The notes under the pieces were generated by a model. That model was not told the origin of the DNA and did not search any database. It saw only the letters and a list, made by a program, of their open reading frames with translations. The position numbers and the translations under genes were made by a program. Of a stretch of DNA of 64,000 nt, positions 51,423 to 59,544 are shown one piece after another. The stretch is from JAGNKE01 sp965230245 (GTDB lineage: Bacteria > Pseudomonadota > Alphaproteobacteria > Micavibrionales > Micavibrionaceae). Within the stretch, counting starts at the first letter, position 1; every line of letters starts with the position of its first letter. The stretch lies in assembly GCA_965230245.1 (NCBI GenBank), contig OZ246000.1, positions 372,001 through 436,000 on the forward strand, given 5' to 3'.

Positions 51423-51947
51423 TTATCTGCCCGTGTAAGGATCATCATTGTAAATTTCATTTAAACGCTTTTCACCTTCGGATAAAGGTTTATAGGTCTC
51501 ATTCTTTGGGGCAAGAATATCATTCCGATGACCGTAACTCTCGGGCTCGGCCTCAATCGTAACTGTATTTTCACCGGATGACGCCTCAATTGTGGGAGGA
51601 GCATCCTGCTTCGTCATACCCTGCTTCTGCTCGGCCATCTTCTGGGCTTGCGCGTCGTCCTCCGGCATTTCAATCTCGCCGACGCTCACCGGATTGTCAT
51701 CCGTTGCAGGCTTATACTTGGTTTTTGGCGCATAGAGCTGCTGTTCCAGCTTTTCACTCGCAGGCGTCAGTTTCAATTCCTTCTCAGGCATCATTTTTGC
51801 CCGGACATACATAACACCGCTACCTGCGGTTCTTTGATTGCCATACGGGAAAATCTCATCAGTTCGGACAGCTTCCCACCCATCGCCGCAAGCAACAAGC
51901 ATGAAAGGAAGAGCCATGATCATAAGTCGTGGTGTAGTAAAGCGCAT
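51423..51947 (-). CDS. Hypothetical lipoprotein
   Basis: A 174-residue protein. The ATG at 51947 is chosen because AAGGGG lies upstream and it directly begins a signal (MRFTTPRLMIMALPF). The lipobox is MLVAC, and the mature part is mainly polar, acidic and Pro-rich, apparently disordered in its centre (KTKYKPATDDNPVSVGEIEM). No domain is recognised. It is the nearest of three lipoprotein genes on this strand within 2 kb, each with its own upstream gap. Confidence 0.72.
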   Translation of the reverse strand: MRFTTPRLMIMALPFMLVACGDGWEAVRTDEIFPYGNQRTAGSGVMYVRAKMMPEKELKLTPASEKLEQQLYAPKTKYKPATDDNPVSVGEIEMPEDDAQAQKMAEQKQGMTKQDAPPTIEASSGENTVTIEAEPESYGHRNDILAPKNETYKPLSEGEKRLNEIYNDDPYTGR

Positions 51948-52088
51948 AGACAGCCCCTTGTCTGTAGTAAACACAAAAAGAAACGCGAGTGCTAAGCAGT
52001 GATTTTTTGGATTTAGTTACTCTAGGGACTCTACCTTAAAATAGCAAGATAGGGATTTGAAAAAACTTACACTTTATTGTGTAAAAAA

Positions 52089-52376
52089 TTATTCTGTGTT
52101 CTCGCCTGATGCAGCTTCGATCTTGCCGAGATCTTCAGCCTTCGGCTCATCTTCGGAATCCATCACAACAATATCGAATGTCTCTTCGGACTCCCGTGAC
52201 GGCACAAAACCCAGACGTGTGATCGGCTCACGTTCAATCACCTCGGAAGTCCCATCCTTTGCTTTGGCCTCCTGATAGGATTCACCCGAATGCATGGAAC
52301 TACAGGCCGTCAATAAAAACAGACACATCAAGCCACACAAAAGAGAACGTGAATTTTTGAACCGCATGCGCGTCAT
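52089..52376 (-). CDS. Small hypothetical lipoprotein
   Basis: A 95-residue protein. The signal ends in lipobox LLTAC at about residue 25. The mature part of about 70 residues is acidic and polar (EAKAKDGTSEVIEREP, DSEDEPKAEDLGK). AAAGGAG lies before the ATG, a strong ribosome site. No domain is recognised. It shares the tail pattern E-x-S-S/A-G-E-N-T (EAASGENTE) with EASSGENTV in the neighbouring lipoprotein, which hints at a common origin or role. Confidence 0.72.
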   Translation of the reverse strand: MTRMRFKNSRSLLCGLMCLFLLTACSSMHSGESYQEAKAKDGTSEVIEREPITRLGFVPSRESEETFDIVVMDSEDEPKAEDLGKIEAASGENTE

Positions 52377-52560
52377 GGCAACTCCTTTTAATAAGGTCTC
52401 TGACTAACAAACGTCCGAAAGGGGGAAAACCTTCGAAATCTGTATCTAAAAAGACAGTAGTGATAAAAACAACGCAGAGTACGCTTATATAAGAATGATA
52501 CTGATATTACATGATAGATGCAAAAACGTCACGGAATTCTTAAGTTTAGATAAAAGGCAT

Positions 52561-53223
52561 TTAAAATATACCGCTGATTTCCTGACGCAAACTTCGGATT
52601 TCGTCCCAGAACGTATCCTCCTTGCGAATAAAGAACTCATTATAGCCTGTACCGATCAATCCCTGCCATTGGGACTTATAACGGCAATGCGAACGCTTAT
52701 CCTTCTTCTTTGGTTGTAAGTATAAGGTATACTCTACCTTAACAGCATCTAAACCGTCACCATCCATGTTCAATCCGTCAACATCAAAATCAAGCCTCTT
52801 CCTATCCCATTCGTAAGCAAGAACGGAGCCGCGGTCAAAACGATGATGAATCATACATTTTTCAGGCTTTTCATCATCAGACAGAGCGAGTGGCCCATCG
52901 GAATAAAGCATTGGATCCAACCCGATATCGACGGGTCCGCTTTGCTGCGGCACTAAAGTTTGAGCATTACCATTCAAAAAAGTAACCGTTTGCAGGCTTT
53001 GAGGGGCGAATGCGTTCGCACTTGCGAGAGCTATGTCATTATGTTGTGAAATGCTAGTGCCGACCTCCGGGGGAGATGGTGCCAGCGGGGAAGTATTATC
53101 CGTCGTAACGCAGCCGCCTAAAGCAATAGTTGCTAGTGTGAGTAGTAAAAACCTCCAGCTTTTTTCGTTTACTGCTTTAACATGCGGCGCGAAACATCCA
53201 TGCTTCACAAATGCATTTTCCAT
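52561..53223 (-). CDS. Hypothetical lipoprotein
   Basis: A 220-residue protein if the ATG at 53223 is used; other starts up to 53253 are possible. A signal-like segment (RFLLLTLATIALGGC) carries the lipobox at its end but begins later than usual, so the first 20 residues are doubtful. The mature part has a Pro/Ser linker, then a compact domain (MIHHRFDRGSVLAYEWDRKR, YTLYLQPKKKDKRSHCRY) with two cysteines that could pair. No family is recognised. Confidence 0.65.
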   Translation of the reverse strand: MENAFVKHGCFAPHVKAVNEKSWRFLLLTLATIALGGCVTTDNTSPLAPSPPEVGTSISQHNDIALASANAFAPQSLQTVTFLNGNAQTLVPQQSGPVDIGLDPMLYSDGPLALSDDEKPEKCMIHHRFDRGSVLAYEWDRKRLDFDVDGLNMDGDGLDAVKVEYTLYLQPKKKDKRSHCRYKSQWQGLIGTGYNEFFIRKEDTFWDEIRSLRQEISGIF

Positions 53224-53316
53224 ACCTAATAATAGCACAGAAACGTTGCTCACCGCTAACTTTAAGCGATAATTCGTTACTGCATCGCGGCAAAGAAAAA
53301 ATAGAAAATAAGCCCG

Positions 53317-53694
53317 CTAATCGTAAAAATAAAAAACGACGGCCATGACGGGAACACCTATAGCAGCCTCAACAGCCGCCCACATTACAAAGCGGTTATC
53401 GAGATATGAACTCACTTCAGCAACGCGGATATCAAAGAAAACATAAAGAATATCAGGAACATAAGCAGAAAGCAGCGTAAGAACAAAAAAACATCCGACA
53501 TTCGCAGCCAACAGCTTACCTCTAACATCTTTCCAGAAAACCGTCATAATATACACAACACCATAGGCTAGTATTCCGATACCTACAGGTTTGATAGACT
53601 CCCATTCATCAGCAAGAATAAATGCAGTTGTCCCTATAATCGTACAAAGAACAATAAAATACCAACGGAGACCTTTCAAAAATGCTTCTGACAT
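53317..53694 (-). CDS. Hypothetical four-helix membrane protein
   Basis: A 125-residue protein with four hydrophobic helices (about 8-28, 36-53, 62-82 and 100-122). The loops are short. It begins MSEAFLKGLRWYFIVLCTII and ends VVFYFYD. No family is recognised. Topology and codon use support a real gene. Confidence 0.65.
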   Translation of the reverse strand: MSEAFLKGLRWYFIVLCTIIGTTAFILADEWESIKPVGIGILAYGVVYIMTVFWKDVRGKLLAANVGCFFVLTLLSAYVPDILYVFFDIRVAEVSSYLDNRFVMWAAVEAAIGVPVMAVVFYFYD

Positions 53695-53783
53695 ACGCCT
53701 ATCTTTCTGTTTTATATTTTCAATTTACACCGAAACTCTTATAAAAACCAACACACATTGTAAGAATACAAAAACGTAAACAT

Positions 53784-53806
53784 AAAAAAAGCGGCCTAGG
53801 GACCGC
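53784..53806 (-). terminator. Rho-independent terminator of the H1-like gene
   Basis: On the minus strand: AGCGG, loop region TCCCTAGG, CCGCT, then seven T. It lies 26 bp after the stop of the Lys/Ala/Pro-repeat gene. Confidence 0.75.
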
Positions 53807-53831
53807 TCTCTTCATTTGATTAAGAGAAAAA

Positions 53832-54443
53832 TTACTTTTTCTTTTTTGCTGCAGGCTTTTTAGCAACTTTTTTGGTCGCCTTAGCTTTAGAGGCGGCTCT
53901 TTTAATAGCCGGCCTTTTAGCGGCAACCTTCTTCTTGGCGGCCGGCTTTTTAGCGGCAACCTTCTTCTTGGCGGCCGGCTTTTTAGCGGCAACCTTTTTC
54001 TTGGCGGCCGGCTTTTTAGCGGCAACCTTTTTCTTGGCAGCCGGCTTTTTAGCAGCAACCTTTTTCTTGGCAGCCGGCTTTTTAGCAGCAACCTTCTTCT
54101 TGGCGGCCGGCTTTTTAGCGGCAACCTTTTTCTTGGCGGCCGGCTTTTTAGCGGCAACCTTTTTCTTGGCAGCCGGCTTTTTAGCAGCAACCTTTTTCTT
54201 GGCAGCCGGCTTTTTAGCGGCAACCTTTTTCTTGGCAGCCGGCTTTTTAGCGGCAACCTTTTTCTTGGCAGCCGGCTTTTTAGCGGCAACCTTTTTCTTG
54301 GCAGCCGGCTTTTTAGCGGCAACCTTTTTCTTGGCAGCCGGCTTTTTAGTGGCAGTTGTTTTCTTCTTCGCCGCGGGCTTTTTCGCCGCAGCTTTTTTCT
54401 TAGCTGCTGGTTTCGCAGCGGCTTTCTTTTTCGTAGCAGCCAT
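53832..54443 (-). CDS. Histone H1-like Lys/Ala/Pro-repeat protein
   Basis: A 203-residue protein made almost wholly of Lys, Ala, Pro and Val. After an irregular start (MAATKKKAAAKPAAKKK) there are about twelve repeats of VAAKKPAAKKK, then a short variant tail with RPAIKRAASKAKATKK. Composition and (K/A)(K/A)xP repeats are like the C-terminal domain of histone H1 and bacterial H1-like proteins (AlgP, Hc1/Hc2, BphH). Nonspecific DNA binding and compaction is the likely role. GAGGAG precedes the ATG and a terminator follows, so it is a single-gene unit. Confidence 0.88.
   Translation of the reverse strand: MAATKKKAAAKPAAKKKAAAKKPAAKKKTTATKKPAAKKKVAAKKPAAKKKVAAKKPAAKKKVAAKKPAAKKKVAAKKPAAKKKVAAKKPAAKKKVAAKKPAAKKKVAAKKPAAKKKVAAKKPAAKKKVAAKKPAAKKKVAAKKPAAKKKVAAKKPAAKKKVAAKKPAAKKKVAAKRPAIKRAASKAKATKKVAKKPAAKKKK
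53938..54333 (-). repeat. Twelve tandem 33-bp coding repeats
   Basis: Each unit encodes VAAKKPAAKKK. Units differ by synonymous changes only (GCG/GCA, CTTCTT/CTTTTT on the plus strand). The near-identity favours slippage and unequal crossing-over, so the copy number should vary between strains. Confidence 0.9.
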
Positions 54444-54659
54444 AACTCTCTCCTCAAAAGTGATGTGTGTATAAATGTGGTAGTCAATAAAGAATGTGCG
54501 AACGCACGAACACAGTATACTTTAAATTACTGCAATAAAAAACAAGAAAAAGCATTTCATCACCAAGCCACTATTTAGGCTTGAAAAACACTTTATTCAA
54601 AAATCTTTTTTCTAACACAGCATCCCAAAAAAGAAATACTAAGAACCATAGACTGATCA

Positions 54660-55085
54660 CTAATTTTTTATTCGAAGATCAATATCGTCTTTGCCTTTTC
54701 TCTTGATTTTGACATCAACATCAATATCTGCGGTGTAAGTCCGCCCGCTTTCAAGAAGCGTTACCCGATGCGCAAAAAGAGCAACGCCCTTTTTCTTGCC
54801 CACGGCACAAACGCGCATACCTTCTTTGACAACCGACTTTAAACCACCGGGAAACCGGACGTCATCGACATCAACACGAACACGGTCGCCGCTGTCTGAT
54901 TCAATAGTGATTCGATCCTTGGCAACATCAACAACTTCGCCTGAGACAGATAAACTGCCCTCAACACGCTCTATAATCTCATCTTTATCAAGGATAATAA
55001 CCGTCCTGTCAGCGTTGGCGACATCCGGCCTCAATCCGATAAGAAAAAAGGCCAAAAAAAGAGCAAAAAATTTGTGTATATGCAT
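54660..55085 (-). CDS. Exported hypothetical beta-rich protein
   Basis: A 141-residue protein with a signal peptide (about 1-25, ending DVANA). The mature part is beta-rich, with alternating charged strands GSLSVSGEVVDVAKDRITIE, RVRVDVDDV and DIDVDVKIKRKGKDDIDLR, and resembles OB-fold or DUF5666-like domains in pattern only. A single cysteine lies mid-domain. No specific family is claimed. It is divergent from the tandem paralogues at 55246 and 55891. Confidence 0.68.
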   Translation of the reverse strand: MHIHKFFALFLAFFLIGLRPDVANADRTVIILDKDEIIERVEGSLSVSGEVVDVAKDRITIESDSGDRVRVDVDDVRFPGGLKSVVKEGMRVCAVGKKKGVALFAHRVTLLESGRTYTADIDVDVKIKRKGKDDIDLRIKN

Positions 55086-55245
55086 TTTCGAAATCCTCTA
55101 ATTTCTAATCCCACTATAAATACTCTTGGAAAAAAATGGAAATTTGATCATTGCCCAAAACAATAAATTCCAATCTTTTCTTGGACTCTCATTATTTGCG
55201 ACCTATGGTAAGGACAACTTGCATAAAAAGACTGGAGTTTTTTCA

Positions 55246-55857
55246 ATGAAATACGGACCAATTTACCTGTTCTTTCTAATATTTTTGTTCACAGCAACGC
55301 CCAATGTTTTAAGCGCCGAGGACAAAGAACAAAATCAGGCAGAAGAAAGCGTATCGGAAACAAACAGCGAAAGTGAAAAAACGCCGGAACAACGCGCACC
55401 GAAGCTAAAGGTCAAGATGAGCGATGAGATGCAGGCAAAAGAGGATGCTTTTCAGGCTAAATTTAAAACGCTGACAGACAAACAAAAAGCAATCGTGTCA
55501 CAAATGGAAATTGACTTCATGAAAACGACACAGCCTGACATAGATATCCTCCACGTTGCAAACCAGATAAGCAAGTGCAGCTACTCCAGCTCGGCAAAAA
55601 ACAAGCTGATTGAAAAAGCCTTCCAGAAATATCAACAGGAACGCAATGACGTACAGAATCAGATGTGGGCGGATTTTGACCGAAAATATAAGGGACAAAT
55701 CGATTTTATGGATGAAAAAGAATTACGTCATCATCTTTATCTACAATTCAATATTGCGACCAGCACCGCGGCCAGCCTCATTAAAGTCAAAGGCAGCAAG
55801 GCTGATGCGCGTGAATGGTGCAAGATCGGCTTGAACACAATAGATGTCAGAGCATAA
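55246..55857 (+). CDS. Exported hypothetical protein, paralogue A
   Basis: A 203-residue protein. The ATG at 55246 is chosen because TGGAG lies seven to eight bases upstream and a signal peptide follows (IYLFFLIFLFTATPNVLSA). An acidic linker (EESVSETNSESEKTPEQ) leads to a helical domain of about 130 residues with SQMEIDFMKTTQPDIDILHV, then a cysteine (ISKCSY), KGQIDFMDEKELRHHLYLQF, and a second cysteine in the tail (EWCKIGL). The next gene encodes the same domain. No named family is recognised. Confidence 0.75.
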   Translation: MKYGPIYLFFLIFLFTATPNVLSAEDKEQNQAEESVSETNSESEKTPEQRAPKLKVKMSDEMQAKEDAFQAKFKTLTDKQKAIVSQMEIDFMKTTQPDIDILHVANQISKCSYSSSAKNKLIEKAFQKYQQERNDVQNQMWADFDRKYKGQIDFMDEKELRHHLYLQFNIATSTAASLIKVKGSKADAREWCKIGLNTIDVRA

Positions 55858-55890
55858 GATTACGGAATAGCAAGTAACAACGATATCAAC

Positions 55891-56595
55891 ATGCGCATTT
55901 CTGCCGTTCTTCCTGTCATCCGTGTTTTAAGTGTTCTTTCGCTGGTGTTGATAGCACCAACGAACCTGAAGGGTGCGTTCGCACAGGATGGCTTGCCCCA
56001 AACAAACAACGGACAGCCAAACACAGCCCCCCAACGCCAACAAATGCCTCAGATGAATCAGGGGCAAATGCAATCGGGCAACCGTAATTTGCAATCCGCA
56101 AAACCGCCGCCGACCGCACAAGCCCCTGGCCCTGGCGCGGACTTATTGACCGAAGACATGCGCACATCCGAAAAAATGTACCGCGAAATTACCGCAACAC
56201 TGAAAAAGCCGCAGACTGACCTCCTAAAAGAAATGGAATTCCAGTATATCGCAACCATAGGCCCCGATATTCTTGTCACAACCACCGCGCTCCAACTCAA
56301 ACAATGCGAGTTTAAAAGCGAGGACCAGAAACAAAAAGCTGCGACGATATATAAGGCCTATAAGGCCAGTATGGAAAAGAACAAGGAAGAGCTTCGCAAG
56401 AATTTCGACAAACAATATATCCCGCAAATTTCTTTCATGGATCCGAAAATGGTGATGAGTCACCTCAATGTTCTCACCTATTACGCCAAAACCCTGAAAA
56501 CCCGACAAATTAAAATGAGCATCCAAAACGCGCAGGATAAACAAGCCGTGTGTAAACGCGGAATGAAAACCCTCCAGCTCTTCGCCAAAGGGTAA
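55891..56595 (+). CDS. Exported hypothetical protein, paralogue B
   Basis: A 234-residue paralogue of the gene 33 bp upstream. A signal peptide (about 1-31) and a Gln/Pro/Asn-rich linker (QRQQMPQMNQGQMQ) precede the shared domain: KEMEFQYIATIGPDILVTTT, a cysteine in LKQCEFK, then PQISFMDPKMVMSHLNVLTY and a C-terminal VCKRGMKTL. The two cysteines align with those of paralogue A. Both are probably periplasmic and probably cotranscribed. Function unknown. Confidence 0.75.
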   Translation: MRISAVLPVIRVLSVLSLVLIAPTNLKGAFAQDGLPQTNNGQPNTAPQRQQMPQMNQGQMQSGNRNLQSAKPPPTAQAPGPGADLLTEDMRTSEKMYREITATLKKPQTDLLKEMEFQYIATIGPDILVTTTALQLKQCEFKSEDQKQKAATIYKAYKASMEKNKEELRKNFDKQYIPQISFMDPKMVMSHLNVLTYYAKTLKTRQIKMSIQNAQDKQAVCKRGMKTLQLFAKG

Positions 56596-56637
56596 AAGCA
56601 CGCACCCCAACGTCATTAATAGAGTAATACCTTAACT

Positions 56638-57720
56638 CTAAACAGGACTAACCATAGGTTCGCCATCCTCGGCATCGGCATCTGCATTCAATTCCACGAC
56701 CAAAGGATGCGGCACCATCTTGTGATACATCTGATGACCGACATCAACCACGAAATCATCCTTGGAATAAGGCTCTTGCCCCTCCTCCAAATCGGCATTC
56801 AGCCGCTTGACCTGCGCATTCGCAAACTCCACCACATCCCACCAGCCGTTCACGCGCTGCTCCTGCGCGGAATAAGTGGTATCGGGGATCAACTCGGTGC
56901 GCAACCGCCGGCTCATATCGCCGTGGCGGAACCCCATAAACTGGTTCTCCAGCTTCCGCCCGTTTGAAAGCGTCCCGACCGTCGATCCGGTTTCTCCCGG
57001 TTCACGCGGCGGCACGGGCGCAGACCCGAAAACGAATTCAAACTCATCCATGATATCCTTATGACGCTCGGCTTCGATCCCGATATCCTCAATATCAAAA
57101 TCCGCAAAATACACATCCCGCGCCCCCGTCGTGCGGAACGCATGGTCAATGACATAGAGCTTGGCCAGATCCACCTGCTCCCAAATCCCCGGCATTCTGT
57201 AATCTTCGGGGTCTGGATGCATCACCTCGCTATAACGGTACTCAGGAATATCATTCAGGTCGCACACCTCAATATTCTTGTGCGTCGCCCCGTCATAAAC
57301 AAAACTCTCCACCCAGAATTTCGTCATCGGGTCAAGCTGCGTAAAATCCAACCAGATTTTCACATCTGCATCGGGATACATATTCGCATTGTCAATCGCC
57401 TGCGCAATCTCGCTAAGCGGCACCTTGGAAAGCGTATCCTCATCTCCGTCCGGATCTTGATAAATCTTGTCCTTGAAAATCCAGAGGTAATTGACCATCA
57501 TGCCGTCACGCTCTCGAGTTTGCTCCTCCTGCTCAAGGGCGGGACGCATTTCGGTAAAATACGTCTCTTTTTCTTGCTGGAAAGCGGCCTTCGCTTCAAT
57601 TTTAGCTTGTTTCTCGGCCTCACGCGCCGCATCATCGGCAGCCCATTGCTGCTCCTGTTCCCACAATTTAGGAAAGAAATTCCGTAAAACCCAGCGCTCG
57701 AACCCGTTACGATCACCCAT
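56638..57720 (-). CDS. Probable GT44/TcdB-like glycosyltransferase; candidate effector
   Basis: A 360-residue protein with no signal peptide. After a charged helical start it shows the GT-A 'sugar-binding DXD' order: MMVNYLWIFKDKIY, ADVKIWLDFTQLD, WEQVDLAKLYVIDHAF, then GARDVYFADFDIED with a D-x-D motif and later LENQFMGFRHGDMSR. The QVDLAK...D-x-D...ENQF sequence is the pattern of toxin-like glucosyltransferases (GT44; LCT or TcdA/B type) and of some cell-surface sugar transferases. A C-terminal acidic patch (NADADAEDGE) follows. The call rests on motif order, not on overall identity. Confidence 0.5.
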   Translation of the reverse strand: MGDRNGFERWVLRNFFPKLWEQEQQWAADDAAREAEKQAKIEAKAAFQQEKETYFTEMRPALEQEEQTRERDGMMVNYLWIFKDKIYQDPDGDEDTLSKVPLSEIAQAIDNANMYPDADVKIWLDFTQLDPMTKFWVESFVYDGATHKNIEVCDLNDIPEYRYSEVMHPDPEDYRMPGIWEQVDLAKLYVIDHAFRTTGARDVYFADFDIEDIGIEAERHKDIMDEFEFVFGSAPVPPREPGETGSTVGTLSNGRKLENQFMGFRHGDMSRRLRTELIPDTTYSAQEQRVNGWWDVVEFANAQVKRLNADLEEGQEPYSKDDFVVDVGHQMYHKMVPHPLVVELNADADAEDGEPMVSPV

Positions 57721-57894
57721 GATCTTAAAATACCCTGCCGCGAAACTTTATGTCAATTTATACGCGCCTCCGAAACCCGCAAACGCCACCAAAATCCGCG
57801 TAGAAAAACACGACATTTTCTGTCGTATTTTTTTGCACCGAAAACAGCTTTATGATAAAAGATTAACAAATTAACGAATAGGAGGGTTTGAACA

Positions 57895-58308
57895 ATGGGT
57901 ACAAAAACATTCGCAGCCGTAGCAGGCTTAGGATTTCTGACCGTCATGGCCGCACCGCTGGCCTATCACAACCGTGACGTCGACTTCACGTCATATGACA
58001 CATATATCCTGTCCGACGAACCCGACGGTAAACATATTCAGGTTATAAGCTCCAAAATGGACACCATCGCGGACATCCCTCTCGTTATGGATGAAAACGG
58101 CGTATTGGTTGGCCACGGCATCGTTAAGGGTGATGATTTCGAAGTTACCGTCACCGATCCGGATGAAGAAGCACTCTTCATCCATAACCACGGCGCGGAG
58201 AAAATGTGGCTCGGCCGCGACGTCGTCCATGTCCAACCCGCCGAGGACCACGCCTCCGTCGATGAAGACTACATCGAACCGCAAGGAAACGACGGACCGG
58301 GCTTCTAA
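57895..58308 (+). CDS. Exported hypothetical acidic protein
   Basis: A 137-residue protein with a signal peptide (TFAAVAGLGFLTVMAAPLA). The mature part is acidic and beta-like (DTYILSDEPDGKHIQVISSK, GIVKGDDFEVTVTDPDEEA), with a cluster of His/Asp near the middle (FIHNHGAEK). It ends in an acidic tail. GGAGGG lies before the ATG, a strong ribosome site. No domain is recognised. Confidence 0.72.
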   Translation: MGTKTFAAVAGLGFLTVMAAPLAYHNRDVDFTSYDTYILSDEPDGKHIQVISSKMDTIADIPLVMDENGVLVGHGIVKGDDFEVTVTDPDEEALFIHNHGAEKMWLGRDVVHVQPAEDHASVDEDYIEPQGNDGPGF

Positions 58309-58389
58309 AGCCGACACGCGCAATCACATATATTGTTGGAAATTTTTGCCAAATCCTGCACAACGCGGGTTTGGGATAGTATGCATACA

Positions 58390-58860
58390 CTAATTGCTCA
58401 CAGCTATGTACTTCAATTCACGCCACATAAAATAGCCCGTAACCGCACCACATAAACCATAAAGGCTCGTGATAGCAAAATGATCTATGGTTATAACAAT
58501 TATTTTTAAGATAAAAACTACACTTATGCTTAAACATACTCCCAAAACTGCAGCACAGATAACCCAAATGACAGGATTATATATTTCCTTTGCAACAAGC
58601 ATTCTAGAAATAAAGAAGCCGATAAGTGTAGCAGGAAAAGCAAATAGATAGGAAAACGCCGCAATAACCATTGCAACAACTAACGCTAGAAAGGGTAACA
58701 AAATGTATAAAAATTGATCATGAACAGAGCCAAAAAAACCATCGAATAAGTAAATTTTAAGCAAGTAAATATACACAACCCAAAACGTGCCATAAAATTG
58801 CGCTTTAATAAGCGCTAATAGAATATCAGAAGACTTCACTTCCTCGAAGCTCTGGCTCAT
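58390..58860 (-). CDS. Hypothetical four-helix membrane protein
   Basis: A 156-residue protein with four hydrophobic helices (about 20-40, 50-85 as a long pair, 100-125 and 135-152). The N-terminal 15 residues are charged. No family is recognised. It lies 12 bp after the 223-residue gene and is probably cotranscribed with it and with uvrB. The sequence is AT-rich compared with uvrB. Confidence 0.65.
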   Translation of the reverse strand: MSQSFEEVKSSDILLALIKAQFYGTFWVVYIYLLKIYLFDGFFGSVHDQFLYILLPFLALVVAMVIAAFSYLFAFPATLIGFFISRMLVAKEIYNPVIWVICAAVLGVCLSISVVFILKIIVITIDHFAITSLYGLCGAVTGYFMWRELKYIAVSN

Positions 58861-58872
58861 AAGATTGATCTA

Positions 58873-59544
58873 CTAATACCCACGCACCCACCAAAAACCA
58901 AAACCCAACAAAATCAAAAACACCGCCCACGTGCCGTATTTCACGCCTTTATGTTCCATCGACGTGGCACCCATAAAAGCGCCGAACACGCCGCCAATAA
59001 GCAGGGACAGCGGTAGCTTCGCCAGAAACAGCGCCGCGCGTTTCTGCCCCTCGGGCAGATCGACCGGAATATTGAACGTGATCAACTCGAACGTCGAACT
59101 CAGCGTCCCGAAACTATGCGGCAAAAACGCATAGAATAACGCCATCATCACACCGAATCCGAGAACACCGGTAAAAAGACTGTGCAGCGCCAGCGCGGAA
59201 AGAGCCGGACGGGACAGCGGCGGCGCAGCAAACGGCGCGTTGATTTTTTTCGCATTCGCCTTGATCCTGTCGCCGAACGCCATAAACACGGCAACCGAGA
59301 CACCCAGAATACACAGACAATCCCCCATCAACCCAGCCGAACTTCCGAACAAAGGATACCCGAGCGTATGCAAATCGATCCCCGCTGCATATACCCCCCA
59401 CGCCAGTAAACCGCCGCAAAGAACCATGCCGTAAGTTACCAGCAACACAAAAACATACGGCTTAACCATATCGGCCACCGTTAACGCATAAACATCAATA
59501 GCCTCGCCGTCCACCGTGTCGTCTTCTAAATCTTGATCACTCAC
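58873..59544 (-). CDS. Hypothetical membrane protein coupled to uvrB
   Basis: A 223-residue protein. After an acidic start (DQDLEDDTVDGEAID) come about five to six membrane helices. The ATG overlaps the uvrB stop (ATGA), so it is translated from the uvrB message. Between helices 2 and 3 lies a basic loop (AFGDRIKANAKKINAPF). No family is recognised. The coupling to uvrB may be positional rather than functional. Confidence 0.72.
   Translation of the reverse strand: MSDQDLEDDTVDGEAIDVYALTVADMVKPYVFVLLVTYGMVLCGGLLAWGVYAAGIDLHTLGYPLFGSSAGLMGDCLCILGVSVAVFMAFGDRIKANAKKINAPFAAPPLSRPALSALALHSLFTGVLGFGVMMALFYAFLPHSFGTLSSTFELITFNIPVDLPEGQKRAALFLAKLPLSLLIGGVFGAFMGATSMEHKGVKYGTWAVFLILLGFGFWWVRGY

Noticed and set aside
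53938..54333. Possible CRISPR array
   Set aside because: The 33-bp units are directly contiguous with no unique spacers and are in frame with a coding sequence.
53720..54487. Leu/Pro/Arg-Lys repeat protein overlapping the H1-like gene on the same strand, and Ala/Phe/Leu repeat protein on the other strand
   Set aside because: Both are alternative-frame readings of the 33-bp repeats. The Lys/Ala/Pro frame has the ribosome site, ATG, natural H1-like composition and a terminator.
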